Shown here piece after piece: positions 8,362 to 18,000 of a stretch of DNA of 64,000 nt (position 1 is the stretch's first letter; the number at the start of each line of letters is the position of its first letter). The notes beneath the pieces were generated by a model, which was not told the DNA's origin, made no database searches, and saw only the letters and a list, made by a program, of their open reading frames with translations. Both the position numbers and the translations under genes were made by a program. This DNA comes from Romanomermis culicivorax (taxonomy: Eukaryota; Nematoda; Enoplea; Mermithida; Mermithidae), in assembly GCA_963922205.1 (NCBI GenBank), contig CAWUHX010000043.1, forward strand, positions 558,001 to 622,000, in the 5' to 3' direction.

Positions 8362-9159
8362 ATGACATATCAAAAAATGGATTTTTCACAGTTTTATGTA
8401 ACATTACCGAGCAATGCTCAGAGTGATCCGAGTAACTCGGCTTCAAATTTTAGTATCAGGTTGCCTCATAGATTGATTTTGCAAGGTGAATGGGAATGTG
8501 CACTTTGTGAATTCATCTACCCAAATACGTGGTTCAATATAACACCTAGTGATAGTGTAATAAAATTTTATGATCTTCAGACCAATACTAGGCAATTACT
8601 AAAAGTACCTTCTACAAGGTATGAATCTATAATAGATTTAATTGAAGCTATTCAACAATCCATCAGGTTGTTGAGTGAACAGGAAAAAGTTCCATATAAT
8701 GAGTTTATCGAATTTTCATACAGGAGATTAGCCAGAGCAGTTGTCCTGAAAGTGAACTTGACTAGAATCAAGAGCATAAAATTAAGTGATCCTTTACTCT
8801 ACCTGTTGGGCTTTGAGAAATCACAACTAGAAACAACTTCATCTGAAAAATTGAAAATTGCTGCTGCACACCCTGCTGATATGAAGGCTGGTCTCGAAAC
8901 TATGTACGTTTATTGTAACATTATTGAACAACAGATTGCTGGTGATATTTTAGCCCCCCTCCTCCGTATTGTTAATATTGAGGGAGCTTTTGGTGACATT
9001 ATAGATAAGATATATATAGCTCCTCACTACTTGCCTGTACTGGTAAAAGATATCGATTCTATCGAAATTTCAATTAGAACAGATCAAGACAAACCTATAA
9101 AATTTGTCACTGGTAAAACATTTGTGAAGTTACACTTTAGAAAGCGAAGTTTATTCTAG
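8362..9159 (+). CDS. Penton-like minor capsid protein
   Basis: A 265-residue single jelly-roll minor capsid (penton) protein. The family signature FYVTLPSNA, then FSIRLPHRLILQGEWE and YPNTWFN is present, followed by VYCNIIEQQIAGD and LLRIVN near residues 190-210, and HFRKR at the end. It aligns along its length with the 305-residue protein at 55869. It would occupy the five-fold vertices of the capsid. The ORF is intact although MCP, ATPase and protease beside it are broken. The start could also be the second Met (8377). Confidence 0.85.
   Translation: MTYQKMDFSQFYVTLPSNAQSDPSNSASNFSIRLPHRLILQGEWECALCEFIYPNTWFNITPSDSVIKFYDLQTNTRQLLKVPSTRYESIIDLIEAIQQSIRLLSEQEKVPYNEFIEFSYRRLARAVVLKVNLTRIKSIKLSDPLLYLLGFEKSQLETTSSEKLKIAAAHPADMKAGLETMYVYCNIIEQQIAGDILAPLLRIVNIEGAFGDIIDKIYIAPHYLPVLVKDIDSIEISIRTDQDKPIKFVTGKTFVKLHFRKRSLF
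9096..9106 (+). promoter_or_regulatory. TATAAAATTTG variant motif, TBP gene
   Basis: One mismatch to the element-1 consensus, inside the penton coding region and 66 nt before the TBP-like ATG at 9162. Confidence 0.5.
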
Positions 9160-9161
9160 AA

Positions 9162-9674
9162 ATGCAAGTACAAAACATTACTATAACAGCTGAACTTGGC
9201 TGTCGACTCAATTTGGACTCACTTGTTAAAAAATTGGATGGCTCTAAACTGACTATAGGAAAATTCAGGTCACTGATTTGGCACCTCCATGATCCAAAAT
9301 GTTGTCTACTATTGTACGAAAATGGCAAGGTCGTATGTGTGGGCATTAAGGCAACTCAGCAGGCTGTGAAAAGTATAGATTATGTAGCAGAAATACTGCT
9401 CAAACTCGGTTATCAGCCAAGACCCAGGAAATTTAAAATGTGCAATGTTGTTGGGTCATACGCCCTAGATCACTGTATCAATGTTGAGGAATTCTATAAC
9501 ACTCATAGGGGTCAATGTGATTATTCTCCTGAATTATTTCCTGCACTGAAATATACAATTAACAAGCAAGGCTTATGTGCATTGATTTTTCACAATGGTA
9601 AAATTATTATTACAGGAGCAAAGACCTACGGTGAACTGGAGAAGAACTTCAAAGAGTTACTTGTCAATTTTTGA
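9162..9674 (+). CDS. TATA-binding-protein homologue
   Basis: A 170-residue protein that reads as a complete two-repeat TBP core with nothing added. Repeat 1: VQNITITAELGC and NGKVVCVGIKATQQA. Repeat 2: FKMCNVVGS, YSPELFPALKY and IFHNGKIIITGAK. The central DNA-contacting Asn of each repeat is kept (N5, N95). Three of the four DNA-kinking Phe positions are Phe (F35, F126, F143); the fourth is Tyr (Y52). TBP binds the minor groove of TATA boxes to start transcription. The gene lies 2 nt after penton, inside the Maverick block, with no intron. A host TBP gene would be expected to have introns and a much higher identity to animal TBP. The ORF is undamaged. A role on the element's own TATAAAAGTTG boxes is my inference. 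Confidence 0.88.
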   Translation: MQVQNITITAELGCRLNLDSLVKKLDGSKLTIGKFRSLIWHLHDPKCCLLLYENGKVVCVGIKATQQAVKSIDYVAEILLKLGYQPRPRKFKMCNVVGSYALDHCINVEEFYNTHRGQCDYSPELFPALKYTINKQGLCALIFHNGKIIITGAKTYGELEKNFKELLVNF

Positions 9675-9723
9675 ACTCGATGAGCAAGTGTTAGTATATT
9701 CCAATTACAGTACTACCCACTGG

Positions 9724-9733
9724 TATAAATATA
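9724..9733 (+). promoter_or_regulatory. TATAAATATA box, last gene of element 1
   Basis: TATA-like sequence 43 nt before ATG 9767, without the GTTG extension. Confidence 0.4.
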
Positions 9734-9766
9734 TCATATAGAAAGCTGAAACATTCATTCTCTGCA

Positions 9767-9946
9767 ATGGAGCCTTGCAACTTATGTGGAAAAATTCCTA
9801 TGCATTCTGTGCATTATGCTGTGTGTAGATATGTTCAAGCTGGAAGATATAGAGAATTGGGTGCTGATCCTTCACCAATTAAAAGAACGAAAAGGCTGAT
9901 GAAGAAAGAATCCACTTGGGATCACAACTATACTAGGAAAAAGTAA
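9767..9946 (+). CDS. Tiny Cys/His protein
   Basis: A 59-residue ORF with a TATA-like box upstream. CxxC (C4, C7), H16 and C20 could bind one zinc. The rest is basic (KRTKRLMKK, YTRKK). I do not recognise it. Its size, promoter spacing and place at the end of the collinear gene block support it as real. A poly-A-rich stretch follows the stop immediately. Confidence 0.55.
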   Translation: MEPCNLCGKIPMHSVHYAVCRYVQAGRYRELGADPSPIKRTKRLMKKESTWDHNYTRKK

Positions 9947-9976
9947 AAAAAAACAAAAAGAAACAGGTATTATGGG

Positions 9977-10054
9977 TACTTTCTATGAAAGTATCAGCGC
10001 CACATGTGTACTAGCCTCCCCGCGGCTGGCGCTGGGACTGATCTTGTGATCAGT
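9977..10054. repeat. Three consecutive hairpins after the last element-1 gene
   Basis: Three perfect inverted repeats in 78 bp: 9977-9993 (arms TACTTTC/GAAAGTA, 3-nt loop), 9995-10034 (arms CAGCGCCA/TGGCGCTG, 24-nt loop) and 10037-10054 (arms ACTGATC/GATCAGT, 4-nt loop). They could mark the subterminal end of the element, an RNA 3' processing signal, or protein-binding palindromes. Confidence 0.6.
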
Positions 10055-10624
10055 GCAAATGAGTACACAATTTCTGTTGATATATAGCATGACTTTCCTA
10101 TTTAGGCTAGCTATGTAAAGCTTGAAGCAGCAGCTTCAGCTTTATTAGCTAGGCGAACTTCCCTCCCCCACCCCCAATGGGCGACGGCAGCGGCGATGCA
10201 TATTAACAAATAACATAAATGGTAGAGCCTACACCAATTGAAATTTTCAGAACCCCTCGCACAAAATTTGGGCTTTTGTCCTAAATGGGTCGTGTTGGGT
10301 ACCAATCGATAGATCTCATTGAGCTGATTCCGAAAAGTACCATGTATGTCACACTATCTCAAGTTTTGATGGAGATGTGGGTGGGCCAAGTTATGGCAAC
10401 TTTTTTCTTTCTACACCAGGTGTGACGTCATGCTTTTTTCCAGCCGGAAAAATGACGTCATAGTAGTCGGCGGAAGGTCGGCTATGTTTTGTGTGTCGGG
10501 GAGGTTGTGATTTTTTTTCCAAGTCCAACGCCTATGTTTAACATGGGCCGGGGAGCTTTTTACCCTCAGGCCCCTCCTCTATACTACTCAGTAACCTTTT
10601 AAATGATGCATTCGGAGTACGATA
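10055..10624. other. Intergenic region, no gene seen
   Basis: Mixed-composition DNA with short C-runs (CCCCCACCCCC near 10160) and no supported ORF. The right border of element 1 lies somewhere in or before this stretch but I see no TIR partner within the window. Confidence 0.5.
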
Positions 10625-11745
10625 ACGGCCGCTTGAAAAAATTTGTTATCACTTGAAAAAATTTGTTACCACTTGAAAAAATCGTTACCATCGAACATGA
10701 TGCACGAAATTTTTTTCAAAATGCGTCGCAAAAATGTCATCAAGTTTTTCGATTTTCAACATTCTTTTCAAGTGCATCGCGTTTTTTCGAGATAATCTTG
10801 TAACAATATCATCTTGAAAAAAAATCAAGATCCCATCTGGAAAAAATTAAGATCCCATCTTGAAATAAATCGAGATGGGCGACACATCAAAGGATGAAAA
10901 TCTCTGGAACTAGCCAATCAAGGGCGTCGCTCCACCTCCTATGTTTATATAGGGGTGGCTTCAAAGTGGATTTCTGAAGTCAGGCTTGCTTGCGGAAGAC
11001 GCCTTTCGTTTCATGGTGGGGAATAGTGGGGGGTTATTTTGCACGGGGAATCGGGTGGACGTATTGATTTTTCATAAAAAATTTTATTTCTAAAGATTTT
11101 TCAGAAAAACGTTAAAAATGCTTGTTTCTCGCCCAAAATTCAGTAATTTCGGAAAAGGATCTAAATTTTCGTTTCTTTTTGATGTTCCTCAAAACAGCCG
11201 ACGAGGTCAAAATTTTAGATTAACAAGCATTCTTGTTGTTTTTTTTAAATCTCGAGAAATACAAATTGTTATGAAAAACCAGTATGTCCGTCAGATTCCT
11301 GTGAAAAATAACCTTCCCCCTCTACCATGCTCAGTAAAAACCAAGGGCGCCCTCCACCAGCAAGCCGTGACCTCCCGCACAAATAAAAATAGGAGGCGGA
11401 GCAACGCCTTTGATTGACTAATTTCAGAAATTCTCATCCTTTAATGAGCCACCCATCTCGACTTTTTTCAAGATGGGATCTTGATTTTTTTTGAAGATGC
11501 CATTTTGATTTTTTTCCAGATGCCGTCTTAATTTTTTTTCAAAGTTATATTGAAAAAATTGCGATGCACTTGACAACAAGGTCGAACATCGAAAAACTCT
11601 TATATGTTGATTTTTTGCGATGCATCTTGAAATTTTTGCAATGCATCTTGAAAAAGTGTTGTGCATCACGTTTGAAGGTGACGATTTTTTCACGTGGCAA
11701 CAAATTTTTTCAAGTGGTGTTGGCTTTTTCCAAGTGGCTCTTCTT
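10625..11745. mobile_element. Non-autonomous DNA transposon with long TIRs
   Basis: The arms 10625-10935 and 11395-11745 are imperfect inverted complements. They are full of repeated CTTGAAAAAAT and GATGCATCTTGAAA units (the core reads cttgaaaaaatttgttacca on one side and its complement on the other), and both pass into a shared GGCGTCGCTCC/GGAGCAACGCC block. The core, 10936-11394, has no convincing ORF. A 9-bp direct repeat AAATGATGC lies at 10601 and 11804, but not exactly at the arm ends, so I do not claim it as a target duplication. A truncated copy lies at 31876-32121. Confidence 0.75.
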
Positions 11746-14008
11746 TTATTCCGTAGATACGGCGTAGAGTTTGAGCTCTCGTGTAAACCAGCCTATTTTT
11801 CCCAAATGATGCGTTTGGTTTTTGACCAGTGTCGAAATGGGACTTGAGTTGGATAAAGAAATATAATAAATAGAATTGAAAAGAGACCTAATTAGTCACT
11901 CGCTAATTCACCTAATCTGGCCGAAACCTTAGGTAGAAATAGTTTGCAACAGTTCGGTCAATCCCAATTTCAACAAAGGATCAGCTGCTTTCGTTCCAAG
12001 GAACTGCAGATGATCAAATAACACTCAGGTAACTTCCAATCAACGGGCAAAACCGAGAAGTCAGGCCGAGAATTGAGTTGTAAATGTAGACTTGCACCCA
12101 GGGTGGCTCTCCAAAAATCCGGGTGTAACGACCAGATTTGTGTGAGGTACTTTACTTCTAACCAATCGGTCGATACGGCGGGGACAAATAACGGGACGGG
12201 GGCGATAATATACGGCTTTACAATACTCGACGGCTGCTTTAGACGTCGATACGACAATGATACGATAACGCGGCGAGTATACACGGCTTAATTGCTTCCG
12301 AATAAAAATGAGACTCGCTCTCAAACCAATGCTTGCAAATACGGGCGCGGGGTCGAAAAATTGAACGATACAAGAATGAATAAAATCACGCTTTGCTTCT
12401 TCTTTTATACGGTGATTCTGACCAATCCCTGGGCGTCGCGGGAGGTCGAGCTTCTGTCCATCTTCTTCCGCCAATCGTCGTTTCCTGCTACGCTTTTTAT
12501 GCTGTCTTAATTACGCCTCTCTAATGCTTTTCTGGTACTGTATGCTTTCTGTGCTTCGCTTGCTTTCTACGGTGGGCTTGGCCACACCTTTGTGCTTCTG
12601 TGCATGCTTCCTGTATCGGTTTCTCTGTATACACATGTTTTGTGGGGCCGCCGCTACCGTTACACTTGAGACTACTGTACGGCGGGGCTTCTACGCATTT
12701 TACTGTGTGCAGGTGTTGTTTACGATTTTTACTGGGGATTACGGTAGCTGTGGAATGTGTAGTTTAGTGTGGGTTCTAGGGGAACAGCTGCCGTTTGTGC
12801 AAATTAATTAGGGCGTCTTAATTGGGCTACCGGGGTGTGAACGGATCAAAATAAAGTACTTCACGTAATTTTGTAGGAATGTTTGGGTGTGAATCCCAGA
12901 CACCCTTGAGACGATAAAATGTGAAAATTAATAATATTTAATAAATGTCTATCACATACAGTATGCTACATATTTACAGTACTGCTTTAGCAGGTACGTC
13001 ACACGGGGTCTAACCTGCGTTCCCTCCACTGCAGGATAATCTAATATTGTCCAGGCGTCGGACGTTGTATTTGGGCGAAGAAATCCACAAATACAAACAT
13101 ATCAATAAAATAATATAATGGTCAGTCAGGCTCGCCGATTTCTTTATAAAAATATAAACAAAGAATCTTCGCAACCATGAGATGGACTATTTCCATCCCC
13201 GACACCGGCACTCATAACAGGGAAATTCTATTTTTTTAATTGATCAACTTCTACCCATTATTTTGTAGATTTCAAGATGCAATTTCAGCAAAAAAATAGT
13301 TTTTTATTGATAATTTATTAAAGGCGTCGACATGCCGTGCACTCCGACGTTTTCCGCAATGCTACTCAAGAAGTTATTTTTTCGACGTTCGTTTTCTGTT
13401 TTTCTTTCACGAAGTGACCACACGAGAAAAGTAAGTTTTTTGGATATTATTTCAAGTTCAGACAACAAAAATCATCGCTGAGATGAACATTGACAACGGC
13501 TGGAATGAATTATGATACGTGTTCATTTCTTTCGAGGAGCAAGTTTTTTCCTAGTCCATTCATCTTTTTATCTTCTAATGATTGAAATATTGCTTTGAAT
13601 TGGGGTTTTGTGGATCAAGTGCTATTTCTGCTCTGTATCATTCAAATCATTTTTTGCCAACCGAACAACAGTGAAACATAACTTATTTCAAAAGGCTAAT
13701 TAATTAATTAATAATCCTTCTTAATTTCAAATTTAGCTTTTATACATATATCACTTTAGTGTTAGAACATACCAGGAAATGCTTTAGGGTGAAAATTCCT
13801 TTACAAAACATGCTGTATGGTCCATTTGACAGCCAGAGCTGTTATGTTACACCAGTTTTTATTCCCAAGTGAACCTTATCTACACTGAAATCCGCATGGA
13901 TGATAGTGATGGTAAATATTCGTCATCTGCTATGGGATCTAATTGTAGTAAATATATAGTCTGTTAAAGTCTTCTAAATTGGAAAACGGCAAAAACTGTG
14001 GGACTGGA
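11746..14008. other. Intergenic region, no supported gene
   Basis: Contains a moderately GC-rich stretch (about 12050-12840) with a TGTAACGACC at about 12124, a TATA-like box near 12414 and AATAAA near 12850. This could be a degraded solo LTR, but I could not find matching ends. ORFs here look non-protein-like. Confidence 0.35.
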
Positions 14009-14241
14009 GCCGGTTTGATCAAAGATACTTAAGCTCCAGCTGAGCTGTAGCTTAACTCCATATGTTATAGAATTGCCGTTAAGTTGCAGCTCAGCTGTAG
14101 CTTAACTCAGACACACAAAACATATCGAAAAGTTAAGCTATAGCTGAGCTGCACCTTAATGACAATGTTATAAGGTACACAGTTAGGCTACAGCTTAAGC
14201 TGCAGCTCAGCTGGAGCTTGAGTCTCTTTAATAAAACCGGC
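14009..14241. mobile_element. Foldback MITE (233 bp)
   Basis: Begins GCCGGTTTGATCAAAGATACT and ends with its near-complement (AAACCGGC). The interior repeats AGCTGAGCTGTAGCTTAA in both orientations, so the whole unit can fold back on itself. No coding capacity. Confidence 0.75.
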
Positions 14242-15047
14242 CCATGGACTCCATTTACCGCTGGGCTGATTTTTGCGTGGAATATTTTACACATGATTGT
14301 AATATTATGGTTATGGCATTGGCTACGAACGTTTGAATACCGTATTATCAATAAATTTAGACTTTAAATTTACGATGACGTTTGTAAACATCAATTCAGT
14401 GGAAATTTTCTGCAGTAATCTTCCTACACAGATTTCATTTTGCCCGACTGTAAGTGTTGGTGATGAAGGTTCTCCATGACGTGACCAAAATTTTTTTCAA
14501 ATCCCTTCCGGGAACACGTCGTCATTCTTTCAATGCCATACCATTCATCCACGCTTGAATTTTCTAGCCATATTGTCACCTTGAACAAGGAAAGGACAAA
14601 AAAAGGTGTCAGAATAAGAAACCCCACGCACAGAAAAAAAGTAACTGTTGTGGAGAGCAGAGAGCGGGGAAAGAGCCAACTTTTACCCAAAAGACGAGAT
14701 GGCACAACGTTGGTGTTTGGCCTAATTTATTTCTTGGCACGGCGAAAAATATAGGGTCTGTTTTTTTGGCCCGCGTATATACCAGATATTCATATGGCTC
14801 CAGCCGAAAATTTTGCCCTAAACGTCCTATTTATGACACCTAGAAAAAAACTTTATATATTACAGTGTCTTTTTTCCTTATTTGGTTGTTTGCGACACTT
14901 TTTGTCCCATTCCTGGCAGCCACCGAAGATGGCATTAGTTCAATTATTGTTTGGGGATAAACGGTTTCGCAATACTGCATAAATTTCTCAGTACAGTCCC
15001 TTTTTGTATATTTAGAGTACAATTCCCGTTAGTACTGCGTAGAGAAT
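14242..15047. other. Upstream region of carboxypeptidase gene 1
   Basis: AT-rich. A tatatttag at about 15006-15014 could be a 5' splice-leader acceptor 33 nt before the ATG, as is common in nematodes. No other gene is supported. Confidence 0.35.
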
Positions 15048-18000
15048 ATGTTCGATGACAATATTTGCATTATGGTATTGTTGCTATTTATTTTTTGGTT
15101 CGATTGTGCCGCTAGCTCATCTTGGAACAATTCTGATTCTAAAAAAGAACCCTACAAAGTGTACAGGTTATATCCCAAAGATTCGCAACAGTTGGAGTTC
15201 ATAGTCAGCGTGTGGACTGTTGCAGCAAAATATCAAGTAAGCGTTGGGAATTTTTGGACAAGACAAAGAGGAAAAGTCTTCTGGAGTAAATCATGCGTCC
15301 ATGAGCTCATAGCCAGGTGAGTAATGTTACTGACTTCATTTTCTACTCGGACATGATTCACATGGAAGTTCGCTTAAAAGTGCATAACAATGGACAATTT
15401 CGCCTATGCCGGATCCCGAGATCAACAACACGGCTTCCTATCAAGTGACCAATCCTTCACTGTTGATATGTAAAACTTAACGATATAAGTTTTGTTTATT
15501 ATTCCGAAAATTTTCGGTATGATGTCTAAGATTCGGAATCATCAAGCGATAACATGTATCCAACTTCTTCCGTTGTCGAGATCAGGGATAAGATATTACG
15601 CCAAGATCCTCCATGTTCTTGGAGAATCGGAGCGTATTCACACCAGGTAGACTGCCTGTTGATTTCTCGCAGGATTATGGCTGACCACCAGTAGATCTTT
15701 GAGCTCATCAGACCTTAGAAAGTTTCCAATTTTATTGAAATTTGTGGATTTTCAATTATTAGTTAAAGACTTTATGACTATACATCATACTAACGTCATG
15801 GAAACTCATCACAAACTATCTACATGAAAAAGTAGGCTGCGGAAGGTCGGTGTCATGTATGACTTTCAATCGTTATAACTGAGACTCTAAATGACGTTGA
15901 GAGGAGAACCAGTGAAACTACAATAATGGTCAGTTAAAATAATTCCAGTATTCTCACAATTTTACTACTATTAATCCTCTTATTACAAAGCATCATATGA
16001 CAGTTCTTTTCACATTTTCACAACAGCCAATCTGAGAAAAACTTGGACCGAACGCAAATGATTTATGATTTACATGTGCATTTAAAAAAAATAAAAAAAA
16101 ATAGATTATATATTAAAATCTTTAGAAACCTATTTGACCTATAAATGCCTCAAGTAATCATGTCATGTCCAAACATGTCAGTTTAGTTCATTTTTTTCCG
16201 AATGAGACCGAACGTAAAGAACTGCTTTTTGCATATAGCAAACCTTCAATATATTCGAGTGTTTTTCTTTTGCCATGTTGCTGTTCATGCTACAATCAAC
16301 TTGAACAAATTCCGCGCCGGTGCTTGGGTTTTTTTCTACCCACGAATTTCTTTTACATTCGAAGTTTCAATTTCCTGAATCCGGAATTAAAGAGCGTAGA
16401 GAGTAAACAATCAAGTTATTGGTTCAAGGTATTGAAAGTTTCCTGGGGGTATACGGTTAATTATAGATGCAGGAAACGGAAATTTGAGGATAAATGTTCG
16501 ACATTTGGGGGCGTGGCTAAAGTATCGAGTGGATAGTCGGAGCCTACTGATGGTTGAGACTTCTAAATCCATCATACGCATGTATGATGACGCCTTTAGT
16601 GATAAAAAATATGAGATAAAAAATTATGAATTTGGTAGGAGTTCAACGTTCACATCGCGTTCATATTCAAATGAATTATTTTCACTAGATAATTTTTTAC
16701 AGCTCAATTTTTGGAAAGACCCTTCAAAAGTTGGTATACCGACCGACATCATGGTACCGGCTTTTATGCAGTCGAAATTTGAAAAATTGATCTCGGACAA
16801 AGGTTTAGATTATACCATCACAATTCAAGACGTGAAAAAGTACGCCAAAATTTTTTAGTTACGTTTGATCAACATGCTTTTTTATAGACTCATCGTCGAA
16901 AAAGAAAGATTATGGAGCAAAAAAGCCCAAATGCCTGGCAGAATGTTCGACGACGTTGGTATCAATCCCAAAGTGACGTTCGATTTCACAAAGTATCATG
17001 ATTATGATCGGGTATGATAAATTCGGTATCCCGGCCCACGCAATGATAATTCAATTTTTTCAGATGCGAGCCTATATGAGGCACGTTGAACGAGAGTATC
17101 CTCACATAGCTAAGGTGTACAATTTGGGCTACAGTCACGAAAACAGGCCCATCGAAATGATCAAGGTAGGCAAATATGCCATTCCGGTGAATCAAATGGA
17201 CCTTGACTCCATAACTGTGTAGCATTGCGCCTCGGACAATGACTATTGCACGCGTGGTGAAAATTTTGAAACTCAAGATCCATGTTCCATGAGATGATCA
17301 AGATATCTCCAGCATTTGCTTGAGTCAAATTCTTGGCTAGCCAAAGGGAACCTGTGAAAATTACATTGTAAAACTTTGCTGTGCAACTGACGGTCATTGA
17401 GGTGCAGACGTAGGTAGATACTAAACCAGCAGCATATGCCAATATTTCTTTCAAGTTGTAGTCCAGCTTGCTACAGTCAATTTGACGAGGGAGGGTCTTC
17501 AAATGTAAATTCCGAATAATATTCTCAGCAACGGACAAAGATTATTGAAAGATGCTGAGACATGCATTAGACAGATTATTGTGACCACTAAAATAATGTC
17601 CGTTTGAAGAGGCGTTTATCTCTAATATCCTATGAAATACCCAGTTCTGAACTTTGAGAATGTTGCAAGATTAGATTATCTTCCAGTGAGAAACTTTTTC
17701 TTACTCAGCGAGTTTGATGGAATGTGATTTTCCATATTTATTATAGTTCCTGAGATCATGTTTAGGTTAACTTCTGATTGTGTAGCACATTGTGCAAATT
17801 TCAGTGTGTAAAGAAGACTTATTGGATAAATGGTCAGGTGTAGCATTACTGTGGTCGCTGTGGGATATCGAATGCCCTATCTATTACGCATATGATTGCA
17901 GAATATACACCTCGATACGCTCCTCTGTTCAGATAAGCCATCCCTTATCCGCCATTGATAAAAAGGCCATATGGGTCGACGCGGGAATTCACGCTCGGGA

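Larger units (their letters stand above)
1..10060. mobile_element. Maverick/Polinton element 1 (right part, decaying)
   Basis: The segment holds a divergent gene set typical of Mavericks: PolB on the minus strand at the left, then integrase, FtsK/HerA-type ATPase, PX-like protein, MCP, adenain-like protease and penton on the plus strand. Genes are intronless as far as seen, tightly packed, and overlap by ATGA at 5378 and 7850. The left end is outside the window. The right end is not defined by a visible TIR; I place it after the last gene and a hairpin cluster. Several core genes carry single lesions, so this copy is probably not autonomous. Its PolB type, gene order and private promoter motif differ from the second Maverick at 32122-62669. 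Confidence 0.9.

Noticed and set aside
9977..9993. Histone-type 3' stem-loop
   Set aside because: Stem and loop do not match the histone consensus and no histone gene is near.
12061..12474. 137-aa minus-strand ORF in the intergenic region
   Set aside because: No recognisable motif; overlaps other frames equally open in a GC-richer patch; no homologue within the window.
12124..12990. Possible solo LTR (TGTAACGACC start, TATA-like box, AATAAA)
   Set aside because: I could not find a matching CA end, target duplication or second LTR.
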